Below, one piece after another: positions 53,934-63,395 of a stretch of DNA of 64,000 bases; the stretch's first letter is position 1, and every line of letters starts with the position of its first letter. The position numbers and the translations under genes were made by a program. A model generated the notes under the pieces. It did not search any database. It was not told the DNA's origin and saw nothing but the letters and a program-made list of their open reading frames with translations. Source of the stretch: Streptomyces sp. NBC_00289 (lineage in GTDB: Bacteria > Actinomycetota > Actinomycetes > Streptomycetales > Streptomycetaceae); contig NZ_CP108046.1 in the NCBI RefSeq assembly GCF_041435115.1, positions 4,278,001 to 4,342,000 of the forward strand. The letters are read 5' to 3'.

Positions 53934-55142
53934 ATGCCCGCAGATCTCGCCGTCATCGGACTCGGCCCGTACGGCCTGCCCCTGGCCCAAGCCGCCGTCG
54001 CCGCCGGCGTCTCGACCCTCGGGTACAAGACCGGCCCCGAGGCCGGCGGCCTCAGCCCCGCAGAACTGCGCCGGATGCTCTCGGGGGGTTTCCGGCAGAC
54101 CACCAACCCGGCAGAGCTCGGCCGGGTGCGCACGGCGGTCATCTGCGCCCCGACGTCGCGGGGCGCGGACGGCGGGCTCGACCTGAGCCAGGTGCGGACG
54201 GCCGCCCGCACCCTGGCCGCACACCTGCGCCCGCACACCACGGTGATCCTCGAGTCACCTGTGTACCCGGGGACCACGGAGGAAATCCTGCGCCCCCTCC
54301 TGGAAAGGGGTTCGGGCCTGCGGGCCGGCCGCGACTTCCACCTCGCCTGCTCGCCCAGCCGCGTCGATCCCGGCAACCGCGACTTCAGCCACGCCAACAC
54401 CCCGCAGGTCATCGGTGGCCTCACCCCCGCCTGCACCGAGTCGGCGGCCGCCTTCTACGGCCGCCTCACCGACAAGGTGGTACGCGCGCGTGGACCCCGC
54501 GAAGCGGAGACCGTGCAACTCCTGGAGACCAACTACCGGCACGTCAACATCGCCCTCGTCAACGAGATGGCCGTGCTCTGCCACGACCTGGGCGTGGACC
54601 TCTGGGACGTCATCCGCTGCGCGGAGACCAAGCCGTTCGGTTTCGAGGCGTTCCGTCCGGGCCCCGGCGTCGGCGGCCACGCCGTCCCCCAGGACCTGAC
54701 CGGCCACGGGGGGCGCACCCTGCGCATGGTCGAACTGGCCCAGCAGGTCAACGACCAGATGCCCCGGTACGTCATCCAGCGCGCCGCGACCCTGTTGAAC
54801 GAGCACGGAAAGTCCGCCCGCGGCGCCCGCGTGCTGCTCCTCGGCGTCACCTACAAGCCCGACCTCGCCGACCAGCAGAGCACCCCCGCCCAGGAGATCG
54901 CGACCCGGCTGATCGAGCTGGGCGCCTCCGTCAGCTACCACGACCCGCACGTTCCGTCCTGGAGCGTCCTGGACCGCCCGGTCCCGCGCGTCGACTCCCT
55001 CTACGACGCCGCCGCCGACGCGGACCTGACGATCCTGCTCCAGCCGCACCGCACCTACGACCTCCAGGGCCTGTCGGTGAAGGCCCAGCTCCTGCTGGAC
55101 ACCCGTGGCGCCACCCCGACAGGAGCCGCCCACCGGCTCTGA
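53934..55142 (+). CDS. Nucleotide-sugar dehydrogenase family protein lacking catalytic residues
   Basis: A 402-residue UDP-glucose/UDP-ManNAc dehydrogenase homologue. The N-terminal NAD motif GLGPYGLPLA (9-18) and the dimerisation helix (LETNYRHVNIALVNEM, 197-212) are kept. The Cys that forms the thioester intermediate is replaced: GPGVGGHAVPQD has Ala250 where the family has Cys. The usual Glu in SPERVDPG is Ser142 (SPSRVDPG). The C-terminal substrate domain (LLGVTYKPDLADQQSTPAQE) is present. It may have lost oxidase activity and act as a sensor or binding protein. Single gene on the plus strand. Confidence 0.85.
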   Translation: MPADLAVIGLGPYGLPLAQAAVAAGVSTLGYKTGPEAGGLSPAELRRMLSGGFRQTTNPAELGRVRTAVICAPTSRGADGGLDLSQVRTAARTLAAHLRPHTTVILESPVYPGTTEEILRPLLERGSGLRAGRDFHLACSPSRVDPGNRDFSHANTPQVIGGLTPACTESAAAFYGRLTDKVVRARGPREAETVQLLETNYRHVNIALVNEMAVLCHDLGVDLWDVIRCAETKPFGFEAFRPGPGVGGHAVPQDLTGHGGRTLRMVELAQQVNDQMPRYVIQRAATLLNEHGKSARGARVLLLGVTYKPDLADQQSTPAQEIATRLIELGASVSYHDPHVPSWSVLDRPVPRVDSLYDAAADADLTILLQPHRTYDLQGLSVKAQLLLDTRGATPTGAAHRL

Positions 55143-55250
55143 CCGGGTTCTCTACGGAGTGACCGGTTCGACCGGGTGTCCCTACGGGGCGACCGGCTCT
55201 GACCAGGGTCGTCCCCGGTCGACCGGCCCTTGACGGGAGTTGTCCACGGA
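55132..55250. repeat. 30-bp tandem repeats overlapping the dehydrogenase stop codon
   Basis: Units start at 55132, 55162, 55192 and 55222, each opening ACCGG(C/T) with further shared GACCGGG and TACGG blocks. The exact 30-bp period begins within the last codons of the dehydrogenase gene and includes its TGA. The rest of the 333-bp spacer (55143-55475) is unremarkable. Confidence 0.7.
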
Positions 55251-55475
55251 TACCGCACCAGTTTCCGATGACCTCCCGGAGGGCTCCGCGCAGATGGATT
55301 CGCCCCGCGCCCTCCCGCGTTCCCCCCGCGCACTCCTGCCGGGCCGGGCCCGGAATTCCCCGCGTAATCCCTGGTGAAGAGGGTGGCCGCGCCTGCTAGT
55401 CTTCGGCGTCTTGTCGCACACTCGTGCGCACACACCACACCATTCGTCACTTCAGTCCCGTGGGGGGATCCTGTC

Positions 55476-56033
55476 ATGACCCAGTCAGCTCCGCCGCCGT
55501 CCGACGGCAACCCGTTCGCCCAGCAGCCCGCCGCCGGCGCCCCGCAGCCCACCGACGGCAACCCCTACGCCCAGCAGCCGGGCGCCGCCCTGCCGCCTCC
55601 GGCCCCGTTCGTGCCCGCGGCCGCTCCGGCCCGTACCAACCTCGCCCTGGGCCTGGTCGTCGCCGTCGTCGTGGCCCTGGTCACCGCGGGCATCTACGGC
55701 GGCATCGTCGGCGCCACCGAGTACGAGATCGGCTACGCGGCTGTCGGCGTCGGCTTCCTCATCGGCTTCGCGGCGGGCAAGATCGGCGGCACCAACCCGG
55801 TGCTGCCCGTGGTCAGCGCCCTGCTGTCGCTGGGCGCCGTCTACCTCGGCCAGCTCATCGGCATCGCGATGATCGGCGCCGACGAGCTCGGCGTCTCCGC
55901 GACCTCGCTGTTCACCGAGCACTTCGACTTGCTGACCGAGGGCTGGAGCGAGACGGCCGACGCGATGACCTACCTGTTCCTCGCCATCGGCGCGTTCGCC
56001 GCGTTCTCCGGCGCGAAGAAGGCCGCGCTGTAA
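55476..56033 (+). CDS. Integral membrane protein with Pro/Gln-rich N-terminus
   Basis: A 185-residue protein. A disordered leader (QSAPPPSDGNPFAQQPAAG and the related DGNPYAQQPG) precedes four predicted membrane helices (NLALGLVVAVVVALVTAGIY, IGYAAVGVGFLIGFAAG, and two near the end). Streptomyces encode many such proteins; no activity can be assigned. The ATG at 55476 follows a run of Gs (TGGGGGGATC). A strong terminator separates it from guaB3, which converges on it. Confidence 0.8.
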   Translation: MTQSAPPPSDGNPFAQQPAAGAPQPTDGNPYAQQPGAALPPPAPFVPAAAPARTNLALGLVVAVVVALVTAGIYGGIVGATEYEIGYAAVGVGFLIGFAAGKIGGTNPVLPVVSALLSLGAVYLGQLIGIAMIGADELGVSATSLFTEHFDLLTEGWSETADAMTYLFLAIGAFAAFSGAKKAAL

Positions 56034-56084
56034 TCACGCGGGTGTCGCGTGCACACGCAGGCCACGCGCAGCGCGCGACCGCGC

Positions 56085-56121
56085 GAAGGGGCCCGTCCAC
56101 CTCACGGTGGCGGGCCCCTTC
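56085..56121. terminator. Bidirectional terminator before guaB3
   Basis: GAAGGGGCCCG (56085-56095) pairs with CGGGCCCCTTC (56111-56121), with an inner CCACC/GGTGG stem. It lies between two converging genes. Confidence 0.8.
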
Positions 56122-56134
56122 GACGTCGTACGGC

Positions 56135-57259
56135 CTATCGCTTGTGCTGCGAGTCCGCCACCGTCACCTCGACGCGCTGGAACTCCTTGAGCTCGCTGTA
56201 GCCGGTGGTGGCCATGGCGCGGCGCAGGGCGCCGAAGAAGTTCATGGAGCCGTCCGGGATGTGGGACGGGCCGGTGAGGACCTCCTCGATGGTGCCGACC
56301 GTGCCCAGGTCGACCTTCTTGCCGCGCGGCAGCTCCTCGTTGACCGCCTCCATGCCCCAGTGGTGGCCCCTGCCGGGCGCGTCGGTGGCGCGCGCGAGCG
56401 GGGAGCCCATCATCACGGAGTCGGCGCCGCAGGCGATCGCCTTGGGCAGGTCGCCGGACCAGCCGACACCGCCGTCCGCGATCACGTGCACGTACCGGCC
56501 GCCGGACTCGTCCATGTAGTCGCGGCGGGCCGCGGCCACATCGGCCACCGCGGTGGCCATCGGGACCTGGATGCCCAGCACGTTGCGCGTGGTGTGCGCG
56601 GCGCCGCCGCCGAAGCCGACCAGGACGCCCGCCGCGCCCGTGCGCATCAGGTGCAGGGCCGCGGTGTACGTGGCGCAGCCGCCGACGATCACCGGGACGT
56701 CGAGCTCGTAGATGAACTGCTTCAGGTTCAGCGGCTCGTGCGAACCGGAGACGTGCTCCGCCGACACGGTCGTACCGCGGATGACGAAGATGTCCACGCC
56801 CGCGTCCACGACGGCCTTGGAGAACTGCGCCGTGCGCTGCGGGGAGAGCGCGGCCGCGGTGACCACGCCCGAGTCGCGCACCTCCTTGATGCGCGCGCCG
56901 ATCAGCTCCTCCTTGATGGGGGCGGAGTAGATCTCCTGGAGACGGCGGGTCGCGGTGTCCACGTCCAGCCCGGCGATCTCGTCGAGCAGCGGCTGCGGGT
57001 CCTCGTACCGCGTCCACAGGCCTTCGAGGTTCAGTACGCCGAGGCCACCGAGCTCACCGATACGGATCGCGGTGGCGGGCGAGACGACCGAGTCCATGGG
57101 GGCGGCCAGGAAGGGCAGCTCGAAGCGGTAGGCGTCGATCTGCCAGGCGATCGAGACCTCCTTCGGGTCCCGCGTACGGCGGCTGGGGACGACGGCGATG
57201 TCGTCGAAGGCGTACGCCCGGCGGCCGCGCTTGCCGCGCCCGATCTCGATCTCAGTCAC
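56135..57259 (-). CDS. guaB3: GuaB3 family IMP dehydrogenase-related protein
   Basis: A 374-residue member of the IMPDH/GMPR superfamily without the CBS pair found in GuaB. It has the FDDIAVVPSRRT opening, the LAAPMDSVVSP loop and a phosphate-binding loop. At the active-site loop, where IMPDH has GPGSICTTR, this protein reads GGGAAHTTRNVLG, with His222 in place of the catalytic Cys, so ordinary IMPDH chemistry is doubtful. The function of actinobacterial GuaB3 is not settled to my knowledge. It follows guaB by 115 bp in the same direction; ATG at 57259. Confidence 0.9.
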   Translation of the reverse strand: MTEIEIGRGKRGRRAYAFDDIAVVPSRRTRDPKEVSIAWQIDAYRFELPFLAAPMDSVVSPATAIRIGELGGLGVLNLEGLWTRYEDPQPLLDEIAGLDVDTATRRLQEIYSAPIKEELIGARIKEVRDSGVVTAAALSPQRTAQFSKAVVDAGVDIFVIRGTTVSAEHVSGSHEPLNLKQFIYELDVPVIVGGCATYTAALHLMRTGAAGVLVGFGGGAAHTTRNVLGIQVPMATAVADVAAARRDYMDESGGRYVHVIADGGVGWSGDLPKAIACGADSVMMGSPLARATDAPGRGHHWGMEAVNEELPRGKKVDLGTVGTIEEVLTGPSHIPDGSMNFFGALRRAMATTGYSELKEFQRVEVTVADSQHKR

Positions 57260-57374
57260 GTGTGTGGCCTTTCCCTCTGCGTTTCAGCGTCTCCCAGTAT
57301 CGCCGACGGGTACGACAAGGGCGGCCCCGGTGACCCCGGAGCCGCCCTCGGCATGCCTCACGCGCGCGTGGGGG

Positions 57375-59206
<1,832 letters not shown>

Positions 59207-59887
59207 CTACTGCTCGGCCAGGGCCCGCAGCCGGCTCAGCGCCCGGTGCTGCGCCACCCGGACCGCGCCCGGTGACATTCCCAACATCTGGCCGGTCTCC
59301 TCGGCCGTGAGGCCCACCGCGATGCGGAGCAGAAGCAGCTCGCGCTGGTTCTCGGGGAGGTTGGCCAGCAGTTTCTTGGCCCATTCGGCGTCGCTGCTCA
59401 GCAGGGCCCGCTCCTCGGGGCCCAGCGAGTCGTCGGGGCGCTCGGGCATCTCGTCCGAGGGAACCGCCGTCGAGCCCGGGTGACGCATCGCCGCCCGCTG
59501 GAGGTCGGCGACCTTGTGCGCGGCGATGGCGAAGACGAACGCCTCGAAGGGGCGCCCGGTGTCCTTGTAGCGCGGCAGGGCGAGGAGGACCGCGACGCAG
59601 ACCTCCTGGGCCAGGTCCTCCACGAAGTGCCGCGCGTCGCCCGGGAGCCGGGACAGACGGGTGCGGCAGTAGCGCAGCGCGAGGGGGTGTACATGGGCGA
59701 GCAGGTCGTGCGTCGCCTGCTCGTCCCCGTCGACGGCACGATGGACGAGCGAACCGATCGCCCCTTGGGCAGGGGCCGCCGCCTCATCGTCGCGCATCGG
59801 TCCATGGTGCCTTGGCGGCGTGTGCTCCGTGGCACCGCGCCCGTCGTTGTGCACTGAAGCGTTATGAGCAGGTGCGCCGGCACTCAT
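59207..59887 (-). CDS. shbA: ECF sigma factor of the SigD/ShbA type
   Basis: A 226-residue extracytoplasmic-function sigma factor. Region 2 is in [20 protein letters not shown] and [16 protein letters not shown] (about 75-110), region 4 in [20 protein letters not shown] and [19 protein letters not shown] at the C-terminus. The gene order (sigma factor beside guaB, guaB3, bldM, whiD) matches the Streptomyces ShbA/SigD locus; ShbA of S. griseus directs transcription of hrdB, so this may be a near-essential regulator. The ATG at 59887 has GGGGAGGG; an internal ATG at 59797 (MRDDEAAAP) is an alternative. No anti-sigma gene is adjacent. Confidence 0.88.
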   Translation of the reverse strand: MSAGAPAHNASVHNDGRGATEHTPPRHHGPMRDDEAAAPAQGAIGSLVHRAVDGDEQATHDLLAHVHPLALRYCRTRLSRLPGDARHFVEDLAQEVCVAVLLALPRYKDTGRPFEAFVFAIAAHKVADLQRAAMRHPGSTAVPSDEMPERPDDSLGPEERALLSSDAEWAKKLLANLPENQRELLLLRIAVGLTAEETGQMLGMSPGAVRVAQHRALSRLRALAEQ

Positions 59888-60224
59888 TCCCTGCGCCCTC
59901 CCCTTCCGCTCGACCGACTCGTTCCCGAGGAACTCCACACCTCAAGGATGCGGCATCCGCGGCGAAACGAGCAGCGGGCAGCCGGTGGGCCCGTTTGCCA
60001 CCCCCGCCCACCTTGCGGTAGGCGGGGATTCGTCGACGTTCCGAACCCTCACCGGGGCACAGCGAACGCCCCAGGTTCTGTCTGCCGATTCCCGCCGGGT
60101 GGACGCCGACCGCCGATCCGACGCCAAGGGCCGGACACGTCGCGAGGCGGACGGGAAGGTGACGGCAGGGCCCACGTCCTGTCGCCCCGTTCCCGCGCGA
60201 GGCGGACGGGAGGTGACGGCAGGT
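59888..60224. repeat. Spacer after bldM with a hairpin and a 28-bp direct repeat
   Basis: CCCCGCC/GGCGGGG (60002-60027) can form a hairpin. The sequence around GAGGCGGACGGG-AGGTGACGGCAGG occurs twice, at 60141-60169 and 60196-60223, differing by a single base, and the second ends next to the bldM stop. No gene is supported in the 337 bp. Confidence 0.55.
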
Positions 60225-60836
60225 CTAGCGGACCAGACCCCACCGGAACCCGAGCGCCACGGCGTGGGCCCGGTCCGAGGCGCCGAGCTTCTTGAAGAGC
60301 CGCCGGGCGTGCGTCTTGACGGTGTCCTCGGAGAGGAACAGCTCACGGCCGATCTCCGCGTTGGAGCGGCCGTGGCTCATGCCCTCGAGGACCTGGATCT
60401 CACGCGCGGTGAGCGTGGGCGCGGCGCCCATCTCCGCCGAGCGCAGCCGGCGCGGGGCGAGCCGCCAGGTCGGGTCGGCCAGGGCCTGCGTGACGGTGGC
60501 CCGCAACTCCGCGCGGGAGGCGTCCTTGTGCAGGTACCCGCGCGCGCCGGCGGCCACGGCGAGCGCGACACCGTCGAGGTCCTCGGCGACCGTCAGCATG
60601 ATGATGCGGGCGCCGGGGTCCGCGGACAGCAGCCGTCGGACGGTCTCGACGCCGCCCAGCCCGGGCATGCGTACGTCCATCAGAATGAGGTCCGAGCGGT
60701 CGGCGCCCCAACGGCGGAGGACCTCCTCGCCGTTGGCCGCCGTCGTCACACGCTCGACGCCGGGCACGGTCGCGACCGCGCGGCGGAGCGCCTCTCGGGC
60801 AAGCGGGGAGTCGTCGCAGACGAGGACGGATGTCAT
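60225..60836 (-). CDS. bldM: BldM, atypical response regulator controlling development
   Basis: A 203-residue NarL/FixJ-type regulator required for aerial mycelium and spore formation in Streptomyces. The receiver domain starts MTSVLVCDDSPLAREAL with the Asp at residue 54 in ILMDVRMPG; work on S. coelicolor BldM showed this Asp is dispensable. The DNA-binding helix-turn-helix is LTAREIQVLEGMSHGRSNAE, then EDTVKTHARRLFKKLGA. It forms homodimers and heterodimers with WhiI at different promoters (known). The ATG at 60836 has GGAGGG. whiD is divergent from it, and a SigBldN-type promoter lies upstream. Confidence 0.95.
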   Translation of the reverse strand: MTSVLVCDDSPLAREALRRAVATVPGVERVTTAANGEEVLRRWGADRSDLILMDVRMPGLGGVETVRRLLSADPGARIIMLTVAEDLDGVALAVAAGARGYLHKDASRAELRATVTQALADPTWRLAPRRLRSAEMGAAPTLTAREIQVLEGMSHGRSNAEIGRELFLSEDTVKTHARRLFKKLGASDRAHAVALGFRWGLVR

Positions 60837-61217
60837 GGCCGCCCTCCGCAGCTGATGCACGTCACCTTGAGCCTCCAGGCTGGTACGAAATCTTCACCTG
60901 TGCGGTCGACCGTCTCGGACGCCTGCCCGAGCACTTGTTGCTTCAACCGCCTCCGCACTCTCAACGATGGTCACTCGAAAGAGTTACGGGGCTGAGTGTC
61001 ATCTTCGGCACTCTACGTGAGGGCGCGGACACGGTGCAGACATGCGCGGCGGACTCCCCATCTTTCATCACAAGACATGCCCCATTTAGCCGTTTTTCTT
61101 CCCATTTTTTGGTGTCTAAGGCTAGATTCGCAATGAGTCATATTTTCATCTCCTTAGATCGTAGATGTACGGTCGTGGACACCGTATCCGCCCAGAACGG
61201 CTACAAGGGGTCACGCA
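60837..61217. promoter_or_regulatory. Divergent bldM/whiD regulatory region
   Basis: An unusually AT-rich 381 bp between two developmental genes. It holds the bldM promoter (described separately), an inverted repeat GAGTGTC..CACTC at 60994-61013, an imperfect palindrome TCACTC-GAAA-GAGTTA at 60971-60986 inside the bldM promoter spacer, and AT-rich tracts (for example 61080-61160) that may contain whiD promoters. No protein is predicted. Confidence 0.5.
60961..60988 (-). promoter_or_regulatory. SigBldN-type promoter of bldM
   Basis: On the minus strand CGTAAC (60988-60983) and CGTTGA (60966-60961) are separated by 16 bp. They match the -35 and -10 elements I remember for the SigBldN-dependent bldM promoter. 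The start would lie near 60954, a 5' leader of about 118 nt. Confidence 0.7.
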
Positions 61218-61547
61218 ATGGCAGATTTCTCCCGCCTTCCAGGACCGAACGCGGACCTGTGGGACTGGCAGCTCCTGGCTGCCTGCCGCGGGGTGGACAG
61301 CTCGCTCTTCTTCCATCCGGAGGGCGAGCGCGGTGCGGCTCGGAGTGCTCGCGAGAACTCGGCCAAGGAGGTCTGCATGAGGTGCCCGGTACGGGCGCAG
61401 TGCGCGGCTCACGCCCTGGCGGTGCGCGAGCCGTACGGCGTGTGGGGCGGCCTGACCGAGGACGAGCGCGAAGAGCTCATGGGCAGGGCACGAAACCGGC
61501 TGGTCGCGGCGTCCGCCGGCGGCGGCGATGCCGCTTCGAACAACTGA
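61218..61547 (+). CDS. whiD: WhiD, WhiB-like [4Fe-4S] regulator of sporulation
   Basis: A 109-residue WhiB-family protein needed for late sporulation in Streptomyces. The four cluster-binding cysteines are Cys23, Cys53, Cys56 and Cys62 (CRGVDS, then EVCMRCPVRAQC). The GVWGG turn follows at 74-78, and the basic tail is ARNRLVAASAGG. The first 60 residues are near-identical to WhiD as I recall it. The ATG at 61218 is preceded by AAGGGG. A strong terminator follows. It should respond to nitric oxide or oxygen through its cluster and bind HrdB. Confidence 0.95.
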   Translation: MADFSRLPGPNADLWDWQLLAACRGVDSSLFFHPEGERGAARSARENSAKEVCMRCPVRAQCAAHALAVREPYGVWGGLTEDEREELMGRARNRLVAASAGGGDAASNN

Positions 61548-61566
61548 AGGAACGTTTCTGCTGGCC

Positions 61567-61594
61567 GGGCACGCATACGCGTGCCCTTATTTTT
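61567..61594 (+). terminator. Intrinsic terminator of whiD
   Basis: GGGCACGC (61567-61574) pairs with GCGTGCCC (61579-61586) around ATAC, followed by TTATTTTT. It overlaps the 3' end of the converging LysR gene. Confidence 0.85.
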
Positions 61595-62549
61595 GGCCCG
61601 GGACCTGGCCCTGGACCTGGCCCGAGTCCTGTCGCGGACCACGGCCCGTGTCCTGTCGCGCCGACGCCCGCGCCAGCTGCTCCAGCGTCGCCGCCACCGC
61701 CGGCACCTGCGCCAGATCGGGCAGCGTGAGGGCGACGATCTCCCGCCGCACCGCCGGCTCCAGTGTCACCGTGCGCGCGCCCCGCGGTCGTACGGACTCG
61801 ACGGCGAGCTGGGGCAGGACGGCGACGCCGAGACCGGCGCTCACCAGGCCGACGACCGCCGGATAGTCGTCGGTCGCGAAGTCGATGCGGGGCGTGAAGC
61901 CGGCCCCCTCGCACACCTCGACCAACTGCCCACGGCAGCGCGGGCAGCCCGCGATCCACGGTTCCCCGGCGAGTTCGCCGATGGCGACGGACTCCGCGCG
62001 CGCGAGCCGGTGCCGCTCGGGCACGAGCGCGACGAGCCGGTCGGTCAGCAGCGGTCGTACGACGAGGTCGTCCCACTCCTCCGTGGCCGCCGCCCGCTCG
62101 TAGCGGAAGGCGAGTGCCACGTCGCAGTCGCCCGCGCGGAGCAGGTCGACGGAGGCCGGCGGCTCGGCCTCCTCCAGCGAGACCCGGGTGCCGGGATGCG
62201 CGGCGCGCAGGGCGGCGAGGGCGGTCGGTACGAGGGTGGAACTGCCGCTGGGAAAGGAGACGAGCCGCACCCGCCCGGCGCGCAGCCCCGCGATGGCGGC
62301 GACCTCCTCCTCCGCGGCGGTCAGCCCGGAGAGGATTCCGGCGGCGTGCCTGACCAGCGCCTGACCGGCCTGCGTCAACCGCATCTCGCGTCCGGTGCGG
62401 ATCAGCAGGGGGGTGCCCACCGAGGCTTCCAGGGCCTTCATCTGCTGGCTGACGGCGGGCTGGGTGCAGCCCAGCTCGCGTCCCGCCGCCGAGAAGGAGC
62501 CGGTGGTGGCGACGGCGCGCAGCACACGCAGATGACGGGCTTCGATCAC
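61587..62549 (-). CDS. LysR family transcriptional regulator
   Basis: A 320-residue regulator. The N-terminal winged helix-turn-helix is RHLRVLRAVATTGSFSAAGR and LGCTQPAVSQQMKALEASVG. The two-lobed effector domain runs from about residue 90 (GRVRLVSFPSGSSTLVPTAL) and keeps the GLGVAVLPQLAVE segment near the end. The Gln/Gly-rich tail (RQDSGQVQGQVPGQ) comes from a short repeat and overlaps the whiD terminator. The start is GTG at 62549 with GGAAGG directly against it, so it may be read without a normal ribosome-binding site. It is divergent from the MOSC gene. Confidence 0.9.
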   Translation of the reverse strand: MIEARHLRVLRAVATTGSFSAAGRELGCTQPAVSQQMKALEASVGTPLLIRTGREMRLTQAGQALVRHAAGILSGLTAAEEEVAAIAGLRAGRVRLVSFPSGSSTLVPTALAALRAAHPGTRVSLEEAEPPASVDLLRAGDCDVALAFRYERAAATEEWDDLVVRPLLTDRLVALVPERHRLARAESVAIGELAGEPWIAGCPRCRGQLVEVCEGAGFTPRIDFATDDYPAVVGLVSAGLGVAVLPQLAVESVRPRGARTVTLEPAVRREIVALTLPDLAQVPAVAATLEQLARASARQDTGRGPRQDSGQVQGQVPGQK

Positions 62550-62629
62550 CCTTCCATGATAAGCGAGCCTTTGGTACGACGCCGAATATCCCGTCGACAC
62601 TTTGACTCACCGTCGCCTACCGTGCGGCC

Positions 62630-63298
62630 ATGAAGCTTCTGTCTGTGAACCTGGGCCGGGCGCGGGCCGTGCCGTACACGGACCAGCCGGAGGGGCTGAC
62701 CGCCATCGACAAGCGGCCCGCCGACGGGCCGGTACGGGTGGCGGCCCCCGGTCCCAAGGGGATCGGGAGGAGCGGTCTGGCTGGCGACACGGTGAGCGAC
62801 ACGCGCCACCACGGCGGCGACGACCAGGCCGTGTACGCCGTGGCGCGCGAGGACCTGGACGACTGGGAACGCGAGTTGGGGCGGCCGCTGGCGAGCGGCT
62901 CGTTCGGCGAGAACCTGACGACCGCGGGCCTGGACGTGTCCGGCGCGCTGATCGGCGAGCGCTGGCGGATCGGCTCCGGAGTGGTCCTCGAGGTCACCTG
63001 CGGGCGGATTCCCTGCCGTACCTTCCAGGGCCATCTGGATGAGCCGAGGTGGGTGAAGCGGTTCACGCGGAAGGGTGCGCCGGGCGCGTACCTGCGGGTG
63101 ATACAGCCAGGCGAGATAGGTGCCGGGGACCCCGTGGAGATCGTGCACCGGCCGGACCACGACGTGACGGTGGCGCTCCAGTTCCGGGCGGTCACCACCG
63201 AGCGGGAACTGCTGCCGCGGCTGCTCGTGGCGGGTGCGGCGCTGCATCCCGAATCGCTGGCGGCGGCGCGGGCGTACGTGGAGAGGTACGGGTCCTGA
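62630..63298 (+). CDS. MOSC domain protein
   Basis: A 222-residue MOSC (molybdenum-cofactor sulfurase C-terminal) domain protein of the YiiM type. These bind or transfer sulfur to molybdenum cofactor and can detoxify hydroxylated compounds. Family blocks: HHGGDDQAVYAVAREDLDDW, the SFGENLTTAGLDVSGALIG strand and CGRIPCRTFQGHL, with a Cys pair near residues 124-129. TCGACA-18 bp-TACCGT ends 6 nt before the ATG at 62630, suggesting a leaderless message. The divergent LysR gene may regulate it. Confidence 0.9.
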   Translation: MKLLSVNLGRARAVPYTDQPEGLTAIDKRPADGPVRVAAPGPKGIGRSGLAGDTVSDTRHHGGDDQAVYAVAREDLDDWERELGRPLASGSFGENLTTAGLDVSGALIGERWRIGSGVVLEVTCGRIPCRTFQGHLDEPRWVKRFTRKGAPGAYLRVIQPGEIGAGDPVEIVHRPDHDVTVALQFRAVTTERELLPRLLVAGAALHPESLAAARAYVERYGS

Positions 63299-63395
63299 CC
63301 GGGTCGCACGGGACATCTTCCGGCCGGGTCCGCACTGATGGGGAGGCCCTGTGCAGTGACCGGACGTGATCGGTCCGGGTCACTAACCTTGCGCC

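Noticed and set aside
60961..61020. BldD-binding box upstream of bldM
   Set aside because: The TNAC...GTNA half-sites are too far apart (eight bases instead of about five) compared with the remembered BldD consensus.
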